Notes: generated by a model not told the origin, from the sequence alone. Positions 32,087 through 41,565 are shown, counted from the stretch's first letter. The stretch is 64,000 nucleotides of DNA from RYN-230 sp963841695 (GCA_963841695.1 CAWJDQ010000001.1:248001-312000); one strand, 5' to 3'. Translations and numbers: made by a program.

Positions 32087-33175
32087 CTACGGCGGCGGGA
32101 CCAGGAAGCCCTGAGCCCCGGCGCCCCGCAACGCCGCCGCGAGGGCCTGGGCGTCCAGCCACTGCTCCGCCCGGGCCGCCCGGCCCGCCAGCCAGATCGA
32201 GCCGCCGACGGCGGGCAGTGTGGGGGCCGCGAAGTCCTGGCCGCCGGTCACGTGCCGCAGGTGCTCGCGCAGCGGGCCGATGAAGACCTCCCCGGCCCGG
32301 AAATTGCTCCCGATCAGCGTGACCTCGGCCGGGCCGCCGAAGTCCAGCCTCGCGTAGACCGCGCTGATCTGCCCGGCCAGGTCCGCCGCGGCCTGCCGGA
32401 ATATTCCGGTGGCGGTCTCGTCGCCCTCGTCCGCGGCGTCGGCCACCTGGGCGGCAAAGGCCGCGATACGGGCCTTATCGAAATCCCGGTAGATGATCGG
32501 CTTGATATCCTCAATGTGCCGCAGGCGATAAAATTCCAGCAGCCGCGGGATCAGTGCCGTCCAATCTCTGCGGCCGTCCCGGTAGGCGAGGACCTCCCGG
32601 ATCGCGTGCACCGCGATCATATAGCCGGAACCCTCGTCGCCGACGATATGGCCCCACCCGCCGCAGCGCCAGGCCGCCCCCTGGGCATTAACCCCGAATG
32701 TATTGCTGCCGGTGCCGGAGATGGCAGCGATACCGGGCGTGGCAAGCGAGCCGGCTGCCCATGCAGCCACGACGTCATTGACCGCCAATATAACGGGTGC
32801 GCTGAGGGCGGTTACCCCGGATAGCAGGCGTTTCCGCTCGTCCTCGGTGTCTATCCCGGCCACACCGAGTACGGCCGCGGCTACCGGTTTAGAGTCCCCG
32901 AGTATCCGGCTGATTGCCTCATTAATCGAATCGGCTGCGGCCTCGTAACCCACCGCCTCGGGATTGCTCGGCCCGGTTTCTGCGGCCGAGACTGCGCCGG
33001 TGTCCAGGTCAAATGCCGCCGCTATCGTTTTCGTGGCCCCGCCGTCCACCCCAATCAGCAGGCCGCTGACCGCCGCGCCGCTGTCACTTCCGGTGGCCCT
33101 GGGCAGCAATTCTGCAGGCAGTGTGACGAGGCTGTCTTTACGTTGTTGCCCGCTATCTACTGATGTACTATGCAT
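32087..33175 (-). CDS. BadF/BadG/BcrA-type sugar kinase (N-acetylglucosamine kinase-like)
   Basis: 362-residue ASKHA-fold ATPase, most like actinobacterial N-acetylglucosamine kinases. Motifs are LLIGVDGGATKTIAAAFD (phosphate 1), AAVLGVAGIDT, VILAVNDVVAAWAAG, the adenosine motif IAAISGTGSNTFGV, WGHIVGDEGSGYMI and the late GGSIWLAGRAARAEQWL. It phosphorylates an amino sugar or related substrate with ATP. The first 35 residues before the kinase fold are probably unstructured; ATG 33175 is the first usable start. Parts of the gene (32450-33100) have more A/T at third positions than neighbours. It is divergent from a PfkB-type kinase with only 34 bases between start codons. Confidence 0.85.
   Translation of the reverse strand: MHSTSVDSGQQRKDSLVTLPAELLPRATGSDSGAAVSGLLIGVDGGATKTIAAAFDLDTGAVSAAETGPSNPEAVGYEAAADSINEAISRILGDSKPVAAAVLGVAGIDTEDERKRLLSGVTALSAPVILAVNDVVAAWAAGSLATPGIAAISGTGSNTFGVNAQGAAWRCGGWGHIVGDEGSGYMIAVHAIREVLAYRDGRRDWTALIPRLLEFYRLRHIEDIKPIIYRDFDKARIAAFAAQVADAADEGDETATGIFRQAAADLAGQISAVYARLDFGGPAEVTLIGSNFRAGEVFIGPLREHLRHVTGGQDFAAPTLPAVGGSIWLAGRAARAEQWLDAQALAAALRGAGAQGFLVPPP
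33143..33171 (+). promoter_or_regulatory. Predicted sigma-70-type promoter for the PfkB gene
   Basis: TTGTTG (33143-33148) and TACTAT (33166-33171) are separated by exactly 17 bases and lie 38 bases before the PfkB GTG. The site is inside the first codons of the divergent BadF gene. Support is by consensus only. Confidence 0.4.
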
Positions 33176-33209
33176 CGAGTCCCATCGGCCAATCTACGAG
33201 CGGATCACG

Positions 33210-34238
33210 GTGCGCCTAGACTACCTTGCTTTGGGTAACCCAACTCTGGACGTCCAGGCGGGGGGTTCTTTCGTGCTGGGCGGATCGGTAGTCTACTCCG
33301 CATTGCAGGCGGCCCGGCTGGGGCTTAGCGCCGGGATCGTGGGACGGGCGAATCCAGCCCAGCTGGAGCCGTACTGGAAGCCGTACGCCAGCGAAGTCGG
33401 GTTGCACCTGCAGCCTGCCGGGTCAACCACGATTTTCCGTAACGTGTCCGTCGGGGACGCCCGCGAACAATGGCTGGAAGGCTGGGCTGGCGAAATCCAG
33501 GACCTGGGCCATGTGCCGGATAGTGACATTCTCCATATCGCGCCGGTGGCCCAGGAAGTAGTGCTGGAAGAGCTGGCCGGCGAATGCCAGTCACGGTTCG
33601 TGCTGCTGACCCCGCAGGGCCTGGTCAGGACGTGGGACAAGATCGGGGCGCGCGTCGGGCACGTCCGGCGGCGCTTTACCGCCGCCGTCTCCTCGGTGGT
33701 CGACGTGGTGGTGGTGTCCGAGGCCGAGGCACCCTACGTGAGCGACCTGCTGGCCGCGGTGCCGGGGCACGGCGGCGTGGGCGTGGTGACCCGGGGACGG
33801 CGGGGCTGCCAGGTGCTGACCCGGGCGGGTGCGGCGGAGTACACCGCGGAGCCGGTGCGCACGCTGGTCGACCCGACGGGCGCGGGCGACTGCTTCGCCG
33901 CGACGCTCACGGCCGAGATGTTCCGGGGCCGCCCGGTGCCGGAGGCGGTCCGGCTGGCTACGGCCGCCGCGTCGCTGTGCGTCGGCGGCCAGGGCCCGGC
34001 CACCATCGGCGGCCGGGCGGAGATCATGAGCGAACGCGGGTCTTCCCCTGGCGTCGGCGGGTTCCTGGGCCCTCCCGGTCCGGGCCGCTCGCCGGCGGAT
34101 CAGCACCGGTGGCGGGCTTACCCGGGCGGGCTGCCGTGGCCGGATGGGCGGCGGTGTAGCTGCGGGCCCGGGCGACGAAGAGGGCGTGCAGATCCCGGGC
34201 GGCCAGTGGCTGAGAGCCGGACCGGGCCCGCTGGATGA
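33210..34238 (+). CDS. PfkB family carbohydrate kinase
   Basis: Ribokinase-fold sugar kinase. The N-terminal strand VRLDYLALGNPTLDVQAGGSF is followed by GGSVVYSALQAARLGLSAGIVG and the catalytic PfkB signature LVDPTGAGDCFAATLTAEM, whose Asp is the general base; GRRGCQVL and the C-terminal helix ATAAASLCVGGQGP also fit. The N-terminal G-G-x-x-x-N sugar motif is altered, so the substrate is open. The normal fold ends near 34027, but the frame stays open to 34238, overlapping the convergent LysR gene by 215 bases. The extra 70 residues are Arg/Pro-rich and look non-native, so a lost stop or a frame error near 34030 is likely. GTG 33210 fits the domain start. Confidence 0.75.
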   Translation: MRLDYLALGNPTLDVQAGGSFVLGGSVVYSALQAARLGLSAGIVGRANPAQLEPYWKPYASEVGLHLQPAGSTTIFRNVSVGDAREQWLEGWAGEIQDLGHVPDSDILHIAPVAQEVVLEELAGECQSRFVLLTPQGLVRTWDKIGARVGHVRRRFTAAVSSVVDVVVVSEAEAPYVSDLLAAVPGHGGVGVVTRGRRGCQVLTRAGAAEYTAEPVRTLVDPTGAGDCFAATLTAEMFRGRPVPEAVRLATAAASLCVGGQGPATIGGRAEIMSERGSSPGVGGFLGPPGPGRSPADQHRWRAYPGGLPWPDGRRCSCGPGRRRGRADPGRPVAESRTGPAG

Positions 34239-35049
34239 CCAGCTCCACCCCGGTGTGATCGTCGGCCAGCGGCCGCCAGGTGATCACCCCGTGCTGTTCC
34301 AGCGGGTCGCCGAGCACGCTGAAGTCCGGCAGCACGGTCAGCCCCAGTCCCTCCGCCACCATCAGCTTGCCCATCTCGGCGCCGTCGGTGGAGTAGGAGA
34401 ACGCCGGTGGCTGGCCCTGCAGCAGCCGGTGCAGGTACCGGTGCATGACATAGCCAGATCGCATCACGATCAGCGGCTCGGCGAGCAGGTCCGCGGTGCT
34501 GATGGCCGGGTGCGCGGCCAGCGGGCTGTCCGCCCGCAGCACCACGACCGGGTGGCCGCGCAGCAGCGGGGTGGTCTCCAGCTCGGGCGGCAGGTCGTCG
34601 CCGTCGAGGTAGTTGACCAGGCCGAGGTCGAAGCTGCCTTCCAGGACGCCGCGGTGGATCTCGGCCTGCTGGGCGCCGATCACCTCGACCTGGGTCAGCG
34701 GGTGGCTCTGCCGGAACTGCTGGATGGTCGGGGCGAGCAGCGGGGCCGTGGCCGCGCTGACCGTGCCCAGGCGGACCAGCCGGACGCTGCGGTGCTGCTC
34801 GCCGGCGGCGTGCCGGAGCCGGTCGAACGAGTCGAGCAGGGTCAGGATGTACGGGAACAATTCCCGGCCGGAGTCACTCATCCGCGCCCCGTGCCGGCCC
34901 CGGTCGAGCAGGTCGACGCCGAGTTCCCGTTCCAGGCTCCGGACCGAGCCGCTCAGCGCGGGCTGCGAGATGTGCAGCTCGTCGGCGGCCCGGCGGAACG
35001 AACCTAGCCGGGCCACCGTGGCGACGTATTCAAGCTGCTCGATCCGCAC
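34024..35049 (-). CDS. LysR family transcriptional regulator
   Basis: 341-residue regulator with winged helix MRIEQLEYVATVARLGSFRRAADELHISQPALSGSVRSLE at the N-terminus and a periplasmic-binding-like effector domain (VRLGTVSAATAPLLAPTIQQF, GSFDLGLVNYLDGDDLP, GLGLTVLPDFSVL). Its last 45 residues are a disordered Pro/Arg/Gly tail overlapping the PfkB reading frame. It is divergent from the organosulfur operon. LysR proteins in that position (CysB, Cbl, SsuR-like) activate sulfonate use when sulfate is short, so control of the operon at 35397 is the likely role. ATG 35049. Confidence 0.92.
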   Translation of the reverse strand: MRIEQLEYVATVARLGSFRRAADELHISQPALSGSVRSLERELGVDLLDRGRHGARMSDSGRELFPYILTLLDSFDRLRHAAGEQHRSVRLVRLGTVSAATAPLLAPTIQQFRQSHPLTQVEVIGAQQAEIHRGVLEGSFDLGLVNYLDGDDLPPELETTPLLRGHPVVVLRADSPLAAHPAISTADLLAEPLIVMRSGYVMHRYLHRLLQGQPPAFSYSTDGAEMGKLMVAEGLGLTVLPDFSVLGDPLEQHGVITWRPLADDHTGVELVIQRARSGSQPLAARDLHALFVARARSYTAAHPATAARPGKPATGADPPASGPDREGPGTRRRQGKTRVRS

Positions 35050-35396
35050 ACGACCCCTCTCGCCCAGCGACTGTTAATGCCAGGATAGCGATCGCTTTAA
35101 TAGGAAAACCTTACCACGCCCCCGCCGATCGGTATTGGACGCGGCGCCCGGGGCCGCCGCATGCTGAAGCTAGTTCCGCTGGTGGTGACCTGGTGACGGC
35201 GCCGGGCCAGCGGCGGAACCGGCGCCCCGCACCGGCCGCCTGCCCCCCGCCACGCCGGTCTGGCTATCCCGCCCCCTATCGCATCACCGGAACTTCCTAT
35301 AAATTTGGTCGAGAATGAAGGGAACGGCCGGGCGGGGGGGCACGAATCCCCGGCCCGCCAGCCGCCGGCCCGCCGACCCGAAGGAGGCTGCCGCCC
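35050..35396. promoter_or_regulatory. Divergent control region, LysR / organosulfur operon
   Basis: 347 bases without a gene. A perfect palindrome AGCGATCGCT lies at 35087-35096 inside an AT-rich block followed by TTTAATAGGAAAACC, a likely LysR site close to the regulator start. Nearer the operon, CCTATAAATTTGG around 35297-35309 gives a TATAAAT-like -10 element. GAAGGAGG just before 35397 is the SsuD ribosome binding site. The middle is GC-rich with nothing recognisable. Confidence 0.55.
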
Positions 35397-36551
35397 ATGG
35401 GAGTGGTCCTGCACTGGTTCCTGCCCACCAACGGTGACTCGCGCAACGACCTGAGCCTGGGCAACGCGGTCGGCGCGGCCGGCAGCCGGGCCACCGGGGA
35501 CGGCACGGGGGACGGCAGCGAGCGCGCACCGGACATCCGCTACATCGGCCAGATCGCCCGGTCCGCCGAGCAGCTCGGGTTCACCGGCGCGCTGACCCCG
35601 ACCAGCTCCTGGTGCGAGGACGCGTGGATCATGACTGCCGGGCTGACCCAGGTCACCGACCGCTTCAAGTTCCTGGTCGCGTTCCGGCCCGGGCTCATGT
35701 CGCCCACGCTCGCGGCCCACATGGCCGCGACCTACCAGCGCATCTCCGGCGGGCGGCTGCTCCTCAACGTGGTCACCGGCGGCGACGACGTGGAGCAGCG
35801 GCGGTTCGGTGACCACCTCGGCAAGGAAGCCCGGTACGAGCGGGCCGGCGAGTTCCTGCACATCGTCCGCGAGCTGTGGCGCGGCGGCCCGGTGACGTTC
35901 ACCGGCCAGCACTACGACGTGCGCGGCGGGCAGATCATCCCGGCCCGGGTCTGGCCCGAGATCTACCTGGGCGGGTCCTCGGCTCCCGCTCTCGACGTGG
36001 CGGCCAGGTACGCGGACGTGTACCTGACCTGGGGTGAGCCACCACAAGCCGTTGCGGAAAAACTGGACGCGGTGCGGACGCGCGCGAAGGCAGCCGGCCG
36101 GGAGTTGCGCTTCGGGATCCGCCTGCACGTGATCACGCGGGATACCGCCGCCGAGGCGTGGGCCCAGGCCCAGCGGCTGCTCGACGGCCTGGACCCGGCG
36201 GCCATCGAGCGGGCGCAGGCCATCCAGCGGGCCTCGCAGTCCGAGGGCCAGCGCCGGATGGCCGCGCTGCACGGCGGGCGCACCGACGCCCTGGAGGTGT
36301 CGCCCAACCTGTGGGCCGGTGTCGGCCTGGTCCGCGGCGGCGCGGGCACCGCGCTGGTCGGCAGCCACGACGAGGTGGCGGAGCGGATCGCCGAGTACTA
36401 CGCGCTCGGCATCGACGAGTTCATCCTGTCTGGCTACCCGCACCTGGAAGAGGCCTACCAGGTCGGTGAGGGCCTGCTGCCGGTCCTGCGCCGCCGCGGC
36501 CTGATGACGTCCCCGCACGACGACGACAACTCACTCCCTCTTGGAGGCTGA
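35397..36551 (+). CDS. ssuD: FMNH2-dependent alkanesulfonate monooxygenase (SsuD-like)
   Basis: 384-residue luciferase-like monooxygenase that uses reduced FMN and O2 to cleave alkanesulfonates to an aldehyde and sulfite. The SsuD pattern is clear: VVLHWFLPTNGDSR at the start, GALTPTSSWCEDAWI with the conserved Cys, RFKFLVAFRPGLMSPTLAA, GGRLLLNVVTGGDDVEQRRFGD, PEIYLGGSSAPALDVAARYADVYLTWGEP and HLEEAYQVGEGLLPVL. A Gly/Ser/Thr insertion (AGSRATGDGTGDGSER) near residue 30 is unusual. GAAGGAGG precedes the ATG. First gene of the sulfur operon; reduced flavin would come from the reductase encoded at 38950. Confidence 0.93.
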   Translation: MGVVLHWFLPTNGDSRNDLSLGNAVGAAGSRATGDGTGDGSERAPDIRYIGQIARSAEQLGFTGALTPTSSWCEDAWIMTAGLTQVTDRFKFLVAFRPGLMSPTLAAHMAATYQRISGGRLLLNVVTGGDDVEQRRFGDHLGKEARYERAGEFLHIVRELWRGGPVTFTGQHYDVRGGQIIPARVWPEIYLGGSSAPALDVAARYADVYLTWGEPPQAVAEKLDAVRTRAKAAGRELRFGIRLHVITRDTAAEAWAQAQRLLDGLDPAAIERAQAIQRASQSEGQRRMAALHGGRTDALEVSPNLWAGVGLVRGGAGTALVGSHDEVAERIAEYYALGIDEFILSGYPHLEEAYQVGEGLLPVLRRRGLMTSPHDDDNSLPLGG

Positions 36552-36554
36552 CCC

Positions 36555-37731
36555 ATGACCACTGACCCTGCCACCGAGCCGCTCCGCTTCGCCTACTGGG
36601 TGCCCAACGTCAGTGGCGGCCTGGTGACCAGCACGATCGAGCAGCGCACCGACTGGTCGTTCGGCTACAACCGGACGCTGGCCCGGCTGGCCGAGCGGGC
36701 CGGCTTCGATTACGCGCTGAGCCAGGTCCGGTACACGGCCAGCTACGGCGCCGAGTACCAGCACGAGTCGACCAGCTTCAGCCTCGCGCTGCTGCTGGCC
36801 ACCGAGCGGCTCAAGCTGATCGCCGCGGTCCACCCCGGCCTGTGGCACCCCGGAGTGCTGGCCAAGTGGGTGGCCACCGCCGACCACCTGTCCGGCGGCC
36901 GGGTCGCGGTGAACGTGGTGTCCGGGTGGTTCAAGGACGAGTTCCGCCAGCTCGGCGAGCCGTGGCTGGAGCACGACGAGCGGTACCGGCGCACCGCCGA
37001 GTTCATCCTGGCGCTCAAGCGGATCTGGACCCAGGACGAGGCCAACCTGGCTGGCGACTTCTACCGGATCCGCGACTTCAGCCTCAAGCCCAAGCCGCTG
37101 TCCTGGCCGGGCCGGCCGCACCCGGAGATCTTCCAGGGCGGCAACTCCTCCGCCGCCCAGCGCAACGGCGGCCAGCTGTCCGACTGGTACTTCTCCAACG
37201 GCAAGGACTTCGACGGGGTCCGCGAGCAGCTCGGCAACCTGCGGCAGATCGCGGACGCGGCCGGGCGCACCGACGGGCCGAGGTTCGGCCTCAACGGGTT
37301 CGTCATCGTCCGCAACACCGAGGCCGAGGCCCGGGACACGCTGCGCGAGATCATCGCCAAGGCGCACGTGGAGGCGGTCGAGGGGTTCGGGGCCGCGGTC
37401 AAGCAGGCCGGGGCGTCCACCGCGGACCAGAAGGGCATGTGGGCCGACTCCAGCTTCGAGGACCTGGTGCAGTACAACGACGGGTTCCGGACCCAGCTGA
37501 TCGGCACGCCCGAGCAGGTGGCGGCCCGGATCGTCGAGTACCGCAAGCTGCGGCGTGGACCTCATCCTGACCGGCTTCCTGCACTACCACGAGGAGATCG
37601 AGCGGTTCGGCCGGGACGTGCTGCCGATCGTCCGCGCCCTCGAGGTGGAGGCGGGCCTCGACCCGGCCGCGGTCCCCGACCCGGCCGCCGGCCTGACGGA
37701 GCCTGGTCCCGTCCTCGTGGGCGCGCGATGA
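36555..37731 (+). CDS. sfnG: Dimethylsulfone monooxygenase (SfnG-like), frameshifted near the C-terminus
   Basis: About 391 residues after repair. SfnG is an FMNH2-dependent luciferase-like enzyme that converts dimethylsulfone to methanesulfinate and formaldehyde. Hallmarks are LRFAYWVPNVSGGLVTSTIEQRTDW at the start, LLLATERLKLIAAVHPGLWHP, HLSGGRVAVNVVSGWFKDEF, LKPKPLSWPGRPHPEIFQGGNS and LSDWYFSNGKDFDGV. At about 37553 one extra base breaks the frame after YRKL; the true continuation is GVDLILTGFLHYHEEIERFG, ending at 37731 with an ATGA overlap to the next gene. Start ATG 36555 has GGAGG upstream inside the ssuD end. Confidence 0.88.
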
Positions 37732-38947
37732 GCATCACCTCCACCGCCGCGCAGGCCTGAGGTTCTATTCTCCGCAACGGAAGCGCTCGCGGCCGCCCGG
37801 TCCTACGCCAGCTCGATCGCCAGCGGCGTGATCGAGCGCGACCGGGCGGGCGCGGTGCCGTACGCCGAGCTGGCCGCCCTGGACGCGAGCGGGCTGCTCG
37901 GGCATCACGGTCCCGGCCGCGCACTTCGGCCCGGACCTGTCCCCGGTGGTGCTGGCCGAGGTGATCCGGACCATCGCGGCCGTGGATCCGGCGATCGCCC
38001 AGGTCCCGCAGGCCCACTTCCTGTTCGTGGACGTGCTCGCCACCCACGGCAGCCCCGCGCAGCAGCAGCGGCTGTTCGCGGAGGTGCTGGCCGGCGCGCG
38101 GCTGGGCAACGGCCTGGCCGAGCGGGGCGGCCAGCACGCCCAGGACCTCAAGACCCGGCTGCTGTCCGGGCCTGCGGGGCTGCGGCTGGACGGGCGGAAG
38201 TACTACTGCACCGGCGCGATCTCGGCCCGCTGGATCGGGGTCAGCGCGCTGGACGACGACGGCCGCCTGGTCCTGGTGTTCGTCGAGCGGGACGCCCCCG
38301 GCGTCGGTGTGGACGACGACTGGAACGTGATGGGCCAGCGGGCCACGGTCAGCGGCTCCGCGGTCTTCGATCACGTGCCGGTGGACCCGGACCTGGTCAT
38401 CCCCTACGCCAGCGCGTTCGAGGTGCCGCAGCAGCTCGGCGCCCGGGCCCAGCTGGTGCACGCCGCGATCCAGGTGGGGATCGCGGGCGGCGCGCTGCGC
38501 GACGCCGGCGAGTTCGTCCGGACCCGGGCCCGGCCGTTCTTCGAGGCCACCCGGGCGGGCTGGGCGGAGGTCGCCGCGGCCGACCCGCACACGATCCACC
38601 GCTTCGGCCGGCTGGCCACCCAGGTGCGCGCGGCCGAGGCGCTGCTCGCCTCCGCCGCCGCCACGCTGGAGGAGGTGGGCCGGGTCCCCCGGGACGCCGG
38701 GGAGGCGGCCCGCGGCTCGATCGCGGTCGCCGAGGCCAAGGCGTTCGCCAGCGACGTCGCGGTCGAGGTGGCCAGCGACCTGTTCGCGCTGGCCGGGGCG
38801 AGCGCGGCCGACGAGCGGCACGACCTGTCCCGGCACTGGCGCAACGCCCGCACGCACGCCAGCCACGACCCCGTCGATTGGAAGTATCACCATGTCGGCA
38901 ACTTCCGGCTCAACCACGTCCTGCCGCCGAACCACGGGCAGCTCTGA
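37728..38947 (+). CDS. Acyl-CoA dehydrogenase-like sulfur acquisition flavoenzyme (SfnB-like), two frame breaks
   Basis: About 405 residues when repaired. Flavin-dependent enzyme of the SfnB/DszC acyl-CoA dehydrogenase branch, which acts with reduced flavin on organosulfur compounds. It starts at ATG 37728 (MSITSTAAQA), shifts near 37757 into EVLFSATEALAAARSYASS, shifts again near 37897 after ASGLL into GITVPAAHFGPDLSPVVLAE, then is intact to 38947 with GRKYYCTGAISARWIG, GVDDDWNVMGQRATVSGS and the C-terminal DLSRHWRNARTHASHDPVDWKYHHVG typical of this group. Both shifts are by one base in the same sense. The neighbours SfnG and flavin reductase support a sulfone or sulfonate role. Confidence 0.82.
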
Positions 38948-38949
38948 TC

Positions 38950-39483
38950 ATGACCAGCCCCATGACCGTGACCACCACTGACCCGCGGGTGGCCGACGGG
39001 GACGTGTCGGCCGCGGACTTCCGCCACGCGATCGGCCACTTCGCCACCGGCGTCACCATCGTCACCTCGGTCGGGATCGACGGCCAGCCGGTCGGCACCA
39101 CGGCCAACGCGGTGAGCTCGCTGTCCCTGGACCCGCCGCTGATCCTGGTCTGCTTCGACCGCTCCAGCCAGACGCTGGAGGCGGTGCTGGCGCACGGCGC
39201 GTTCGCGGTGAACGTCCTCGGCGCCCGGCAGCAGCACCTGTCGGCCAACTTCGCCCGCCGCGGCCTGGCCGCGGCCTGGGACGGGGTCCGGCACCGCCGG
39301 GGCCGGACCGGCAGCCCCCGGCTGGAGGACGTGATCGCCAGCCTCGAATGCACGGTGGAGCACCGCCTCGACGGCGGGGACCACGAGATCATCGTGGGCC
39401 GGGTCCGGGAGGTGGAGACCAGCGGCGACGACGCGGCCCCGCTGGTGTTCTGGCGCGGCAGTTACACGTCACTCGGACGCTGA
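38950..39483 (+). CDS. NAD(P)H:flavin reductase
   Basis: 177-residue flavin reductase-like (FMN-binding split barrel) protein that supplies FMNH2 to the monooxygenases of this operon. Landmarks are FRHAIGHFATGVTIVTSVGIDGQPVGTTANAVSSLSLDPPLILVCFDRSS, then GAFAVNVLGARQQHLSANFA and HEIIVGRVREVE with WRGSYTSLG at the end. It corresponds to SsuE/SfnE-type partners but of the HpaC/DIM6 family. ATG 38950 follows the preceding stop by two bases. Confidence 0.92.
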   Translation: MTSPMTVTTTDPRVADGDVSAADFRHAIGHFATGVTIVTSVGIDGQPVGTTANAVSSLSLDPPLILVCFDRSSQTLEAVLAHGAFAVNVLGARQQHLSANFARRGLAAAWDGVRHRRGRTGSPRLEDVIASLECTVEHRLDGGDHEIIVGRVREVETSGDDAAPLVFWRGSYTSLGR

Positions 39484-39582
39484 CCTGGTCCAGCCCCCAC
39501 CCCGAACATCACCCGCCCGGCGCCAGAGCGCCCCGCTAGGACCACACCCTCTACACTGTAAGTAACCTGAAGGGACCGTGCC

Positions 39583-40825
39583 GTGACGACCACCGAGAGC
39601 AGTCCGACCCCGAGCACCGCCACCCGAACCACACCCGCTGCCCGGCATCGAGCTGGACGACCCGATCCGGGTGGCCGAAGAGCTGCGCGACGAGTTCCGC
39701 GCCGGTGCCGCCGAACGGGACCACGACCGCGCGTTCCCGTACGAGCAGTGCGCGGCGTTCCGCGCCTCCGGCCTGCTCGGCCTCATGGTCCCCCGCGAAT
39801 ACGGGGGCTACGGCGGCACGTTCGCGGAGCTGATGCGGGTCGTGATCGCCATCTCCGCGGGCGACTCCAACATCGGCCAGATGTACCAGCTGCACACCGG
39901 CGGCATCCGGCTGCTGCAGGAGTTCGCCTCCCCCGACGTGCAGGCTAAGTGGCTGCCCCGGTTCGCCAGCGGCGAGCTGTGGATCACCAACGCGTACTCC
40001 GAGGTCGGCACCAAGAGCGTGAACGACTTCAAGACCACCATCACCCGGGACGGCGCGGGCTGGCGGCTCAACGGCCGCAAGTTCTACTGCACCGGCAGCC
40101 TGGCCGGGGACCTCACGTTCGGCCCGTGCCGCATCGAGGGCACGGACGAGGTCCGGGTGTTCTACACGCCGACCGACGCCGAGGGCGTGACCATCCACGA
40201 CGACTGGACCGGGTTCGGCCAGCGGACCACGGCCAGCGGCACGACCGAGTTCCGCAACGTGTGGATCCCCGACGAGCTGATCCTCGGCAGCCCGGACACC
40301 GAGGGCGGCGGCGGCGGGGACATCACCTCGCTGAACTACCAGGCGGTGCACACCGGCGTGTTCGTGGGCATCGCCAGGAACGCGCTCGACGACGCGGTCG
40401 GGTTCGTCCGGACGAAGGCGCGGGTCTGGTACGAGAGCAGTGCCGAGCGCGCCGTGGACGATCTCTACACCCAGCTGCGGGTCGGCGAGATGAAGACCGC
40501 CGTGGACGCCGCCGAACTGCTGTCGCTGCGCGCCGCCGACCTGTGCGACGAGGCCGTCGCGCATCTCGGTGACGCCCGCATCCGCGGTGAGGCGTCCCTG
40601 GTCACCGGCCAGGCGCGGCACGCGGCCGCCGAAGCCGCCCTGTTCAACGGGTCGTACCTGTTCAAGGTGTGCGGCGCGGGCAGCGTCCTGGAGAAGTACG
40701 GGTTCGACCGGCACTGGCGGAACGCCCGCACGCTCTCGCTGCACAACCCGCTCGACTTCAAGCTCCTGCACGCAGGCGACTACCTGCTCAACGACACCCT
40801 GCCGCCCGTCGACTCGTACAACTAG
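39583..40825 (+). CDS. Second SfnB/DszC-like acyl-CoA dehydrogenase-type monooxygenase (frameshifted near start)
   Basis: About 413 residues. From GTG 39583, with GAAGGGA upstream, the first 20 residues are a Thr/Ser/Pro leader. Near 39640 the frame moves by one base into LPGIELDDPIRVAEELRDEFRAGAAERDHDRAFPYEQ. The rest is intact: GLLGLMVPREYGGYGGTFAELM, ITNAYSEVGTKSVNDFKTTI, GRKFYCTGSLAGDLTFG, GVTIHDDWTGFGQRTTASGTTEF and KYGFDRHWRNARTLSLHNPLDFKLLHAGDYLLN. A shorter in-frame start at GTG 39671 is possible. It has its own 99-base upstream gap (39484-39582), so it may have a separate promoter. Confidence 0.85.
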
Positions 40826-40850
40826 CCACCCGCACACCTAGGAGACGGTC

Positions 40851-41489
40851 ATGTCCGATGTAGGACTGATGTTCGTGGGGGCGGTGCTGTTCGTCAACGG
40901 CCTGCTCTTCCTCGGCCGGATCGACGGCAAGGGCGCGGCCACGTTCAACCTGTTCGTCGGTGCCCTGCAGGTCGCGATCCCGTTCTACCTGATCGCCACG
41001 GCCCCGACGGCGGACGACATCCTGCTCGACGCCGGGATCTTCCTGTTCGGGTTCACCTACCTGTACGTGGGCATCAGCAACCTGGCGGGCCAGCCGCTCA
41101 CCGGGCTCGGCTGGTACTCGGCGTGGGTGGCGATCATGGCCGCCGCCTTCGGCATCACCAACATCGTCAAGTTCCACGACCCGACGATCGGCCTGCTGTG
41201 GCTGCAGTGGTCGGTGCTGTGGGCCGTGTTCTGGCTGGTGCTCGCGATGGGCGTGACCCGGCTCACCGCGCCGGCCGGCTGGCTGACGCTGATCCTGTCC
41301 TTCACCACCTGCACGATCCCCGGCTTCCTGCTGCTGCTCGGGGAGTGGGGCCGCGTCCGCACCTGGGCCGTGCTCGTGGTCATCGCGGCGACCGCGGCCG
41401 CGGTGGTGCCGATCGCCGTCCGGAGCCTGCGTGAGGCTCCCGCGGTGGCGGACCACACCGAGAGCGAGGTCCCGGTCCCGGTGTCCTGA
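40851..41489 (+). CDS. AmiS/UreI family membrane channel
   Basis: 212-residue integral membrane protein with six hydrophobic segments, from VGLMFVGAVLFVNGLLFLG to WAVLVVIAATAAAVVPIAV. The family motifs FNLFVGALQVAIPF, GFTYLYVGISNL and LGWYSAWVAI, together with LLWLQWSVLWAVFW, match AmiS and the H+-gated urea channel UreI, which pass urea or short-chain amides. GGAG precedes the ATG, 25 bases after the preceding oxygenase stop, so it belongs to the sulfur operon. There it may import a small neutral sulfur compound or amide; this is inference. A terminator follows. Confidence 0.88.
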   Translation: MSDVGLMFVGAVLFVNGLLFLGRIDGKGAATFNLFVGALQVAIPFYLIATAPTADDILLDAGIFLFGFTYLYVGISNLAGQPLTGLGWYSAWVAIMAAAFGITNIVKFHDPTIGLLWLQWSVLWAVFWLVLAMGVTRLTAPAGWLTLILSFTTCTIPGFLLLLGEWGRVRTWAVLVVIAATAAAVVPIAVRSLREAPAVADHTESEVPVPVS

Positions 41490-41498
41490 GCGCGTCCC

Positions 41499-41548
41499 GG
41501 AGAGCCCGCCTTACCCGGGCGCGGCCGGCCAGGTGCGGCGGGCTCTCC
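41499..41548. terminator. Terminator hairpin after the sulfur operon
   Basis: GGAGAGCCCGCC (41499-41510) pairs perfectly with GGCGGGCTCTCC (41537-41548) ten bases after the AmiS stop. There is no T-run, as is usual for high-GC actinobacterial terminators. Confidence 0.7.
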
Positions 41549-41565
41549 TGGGGTAGGTTGCGCCG

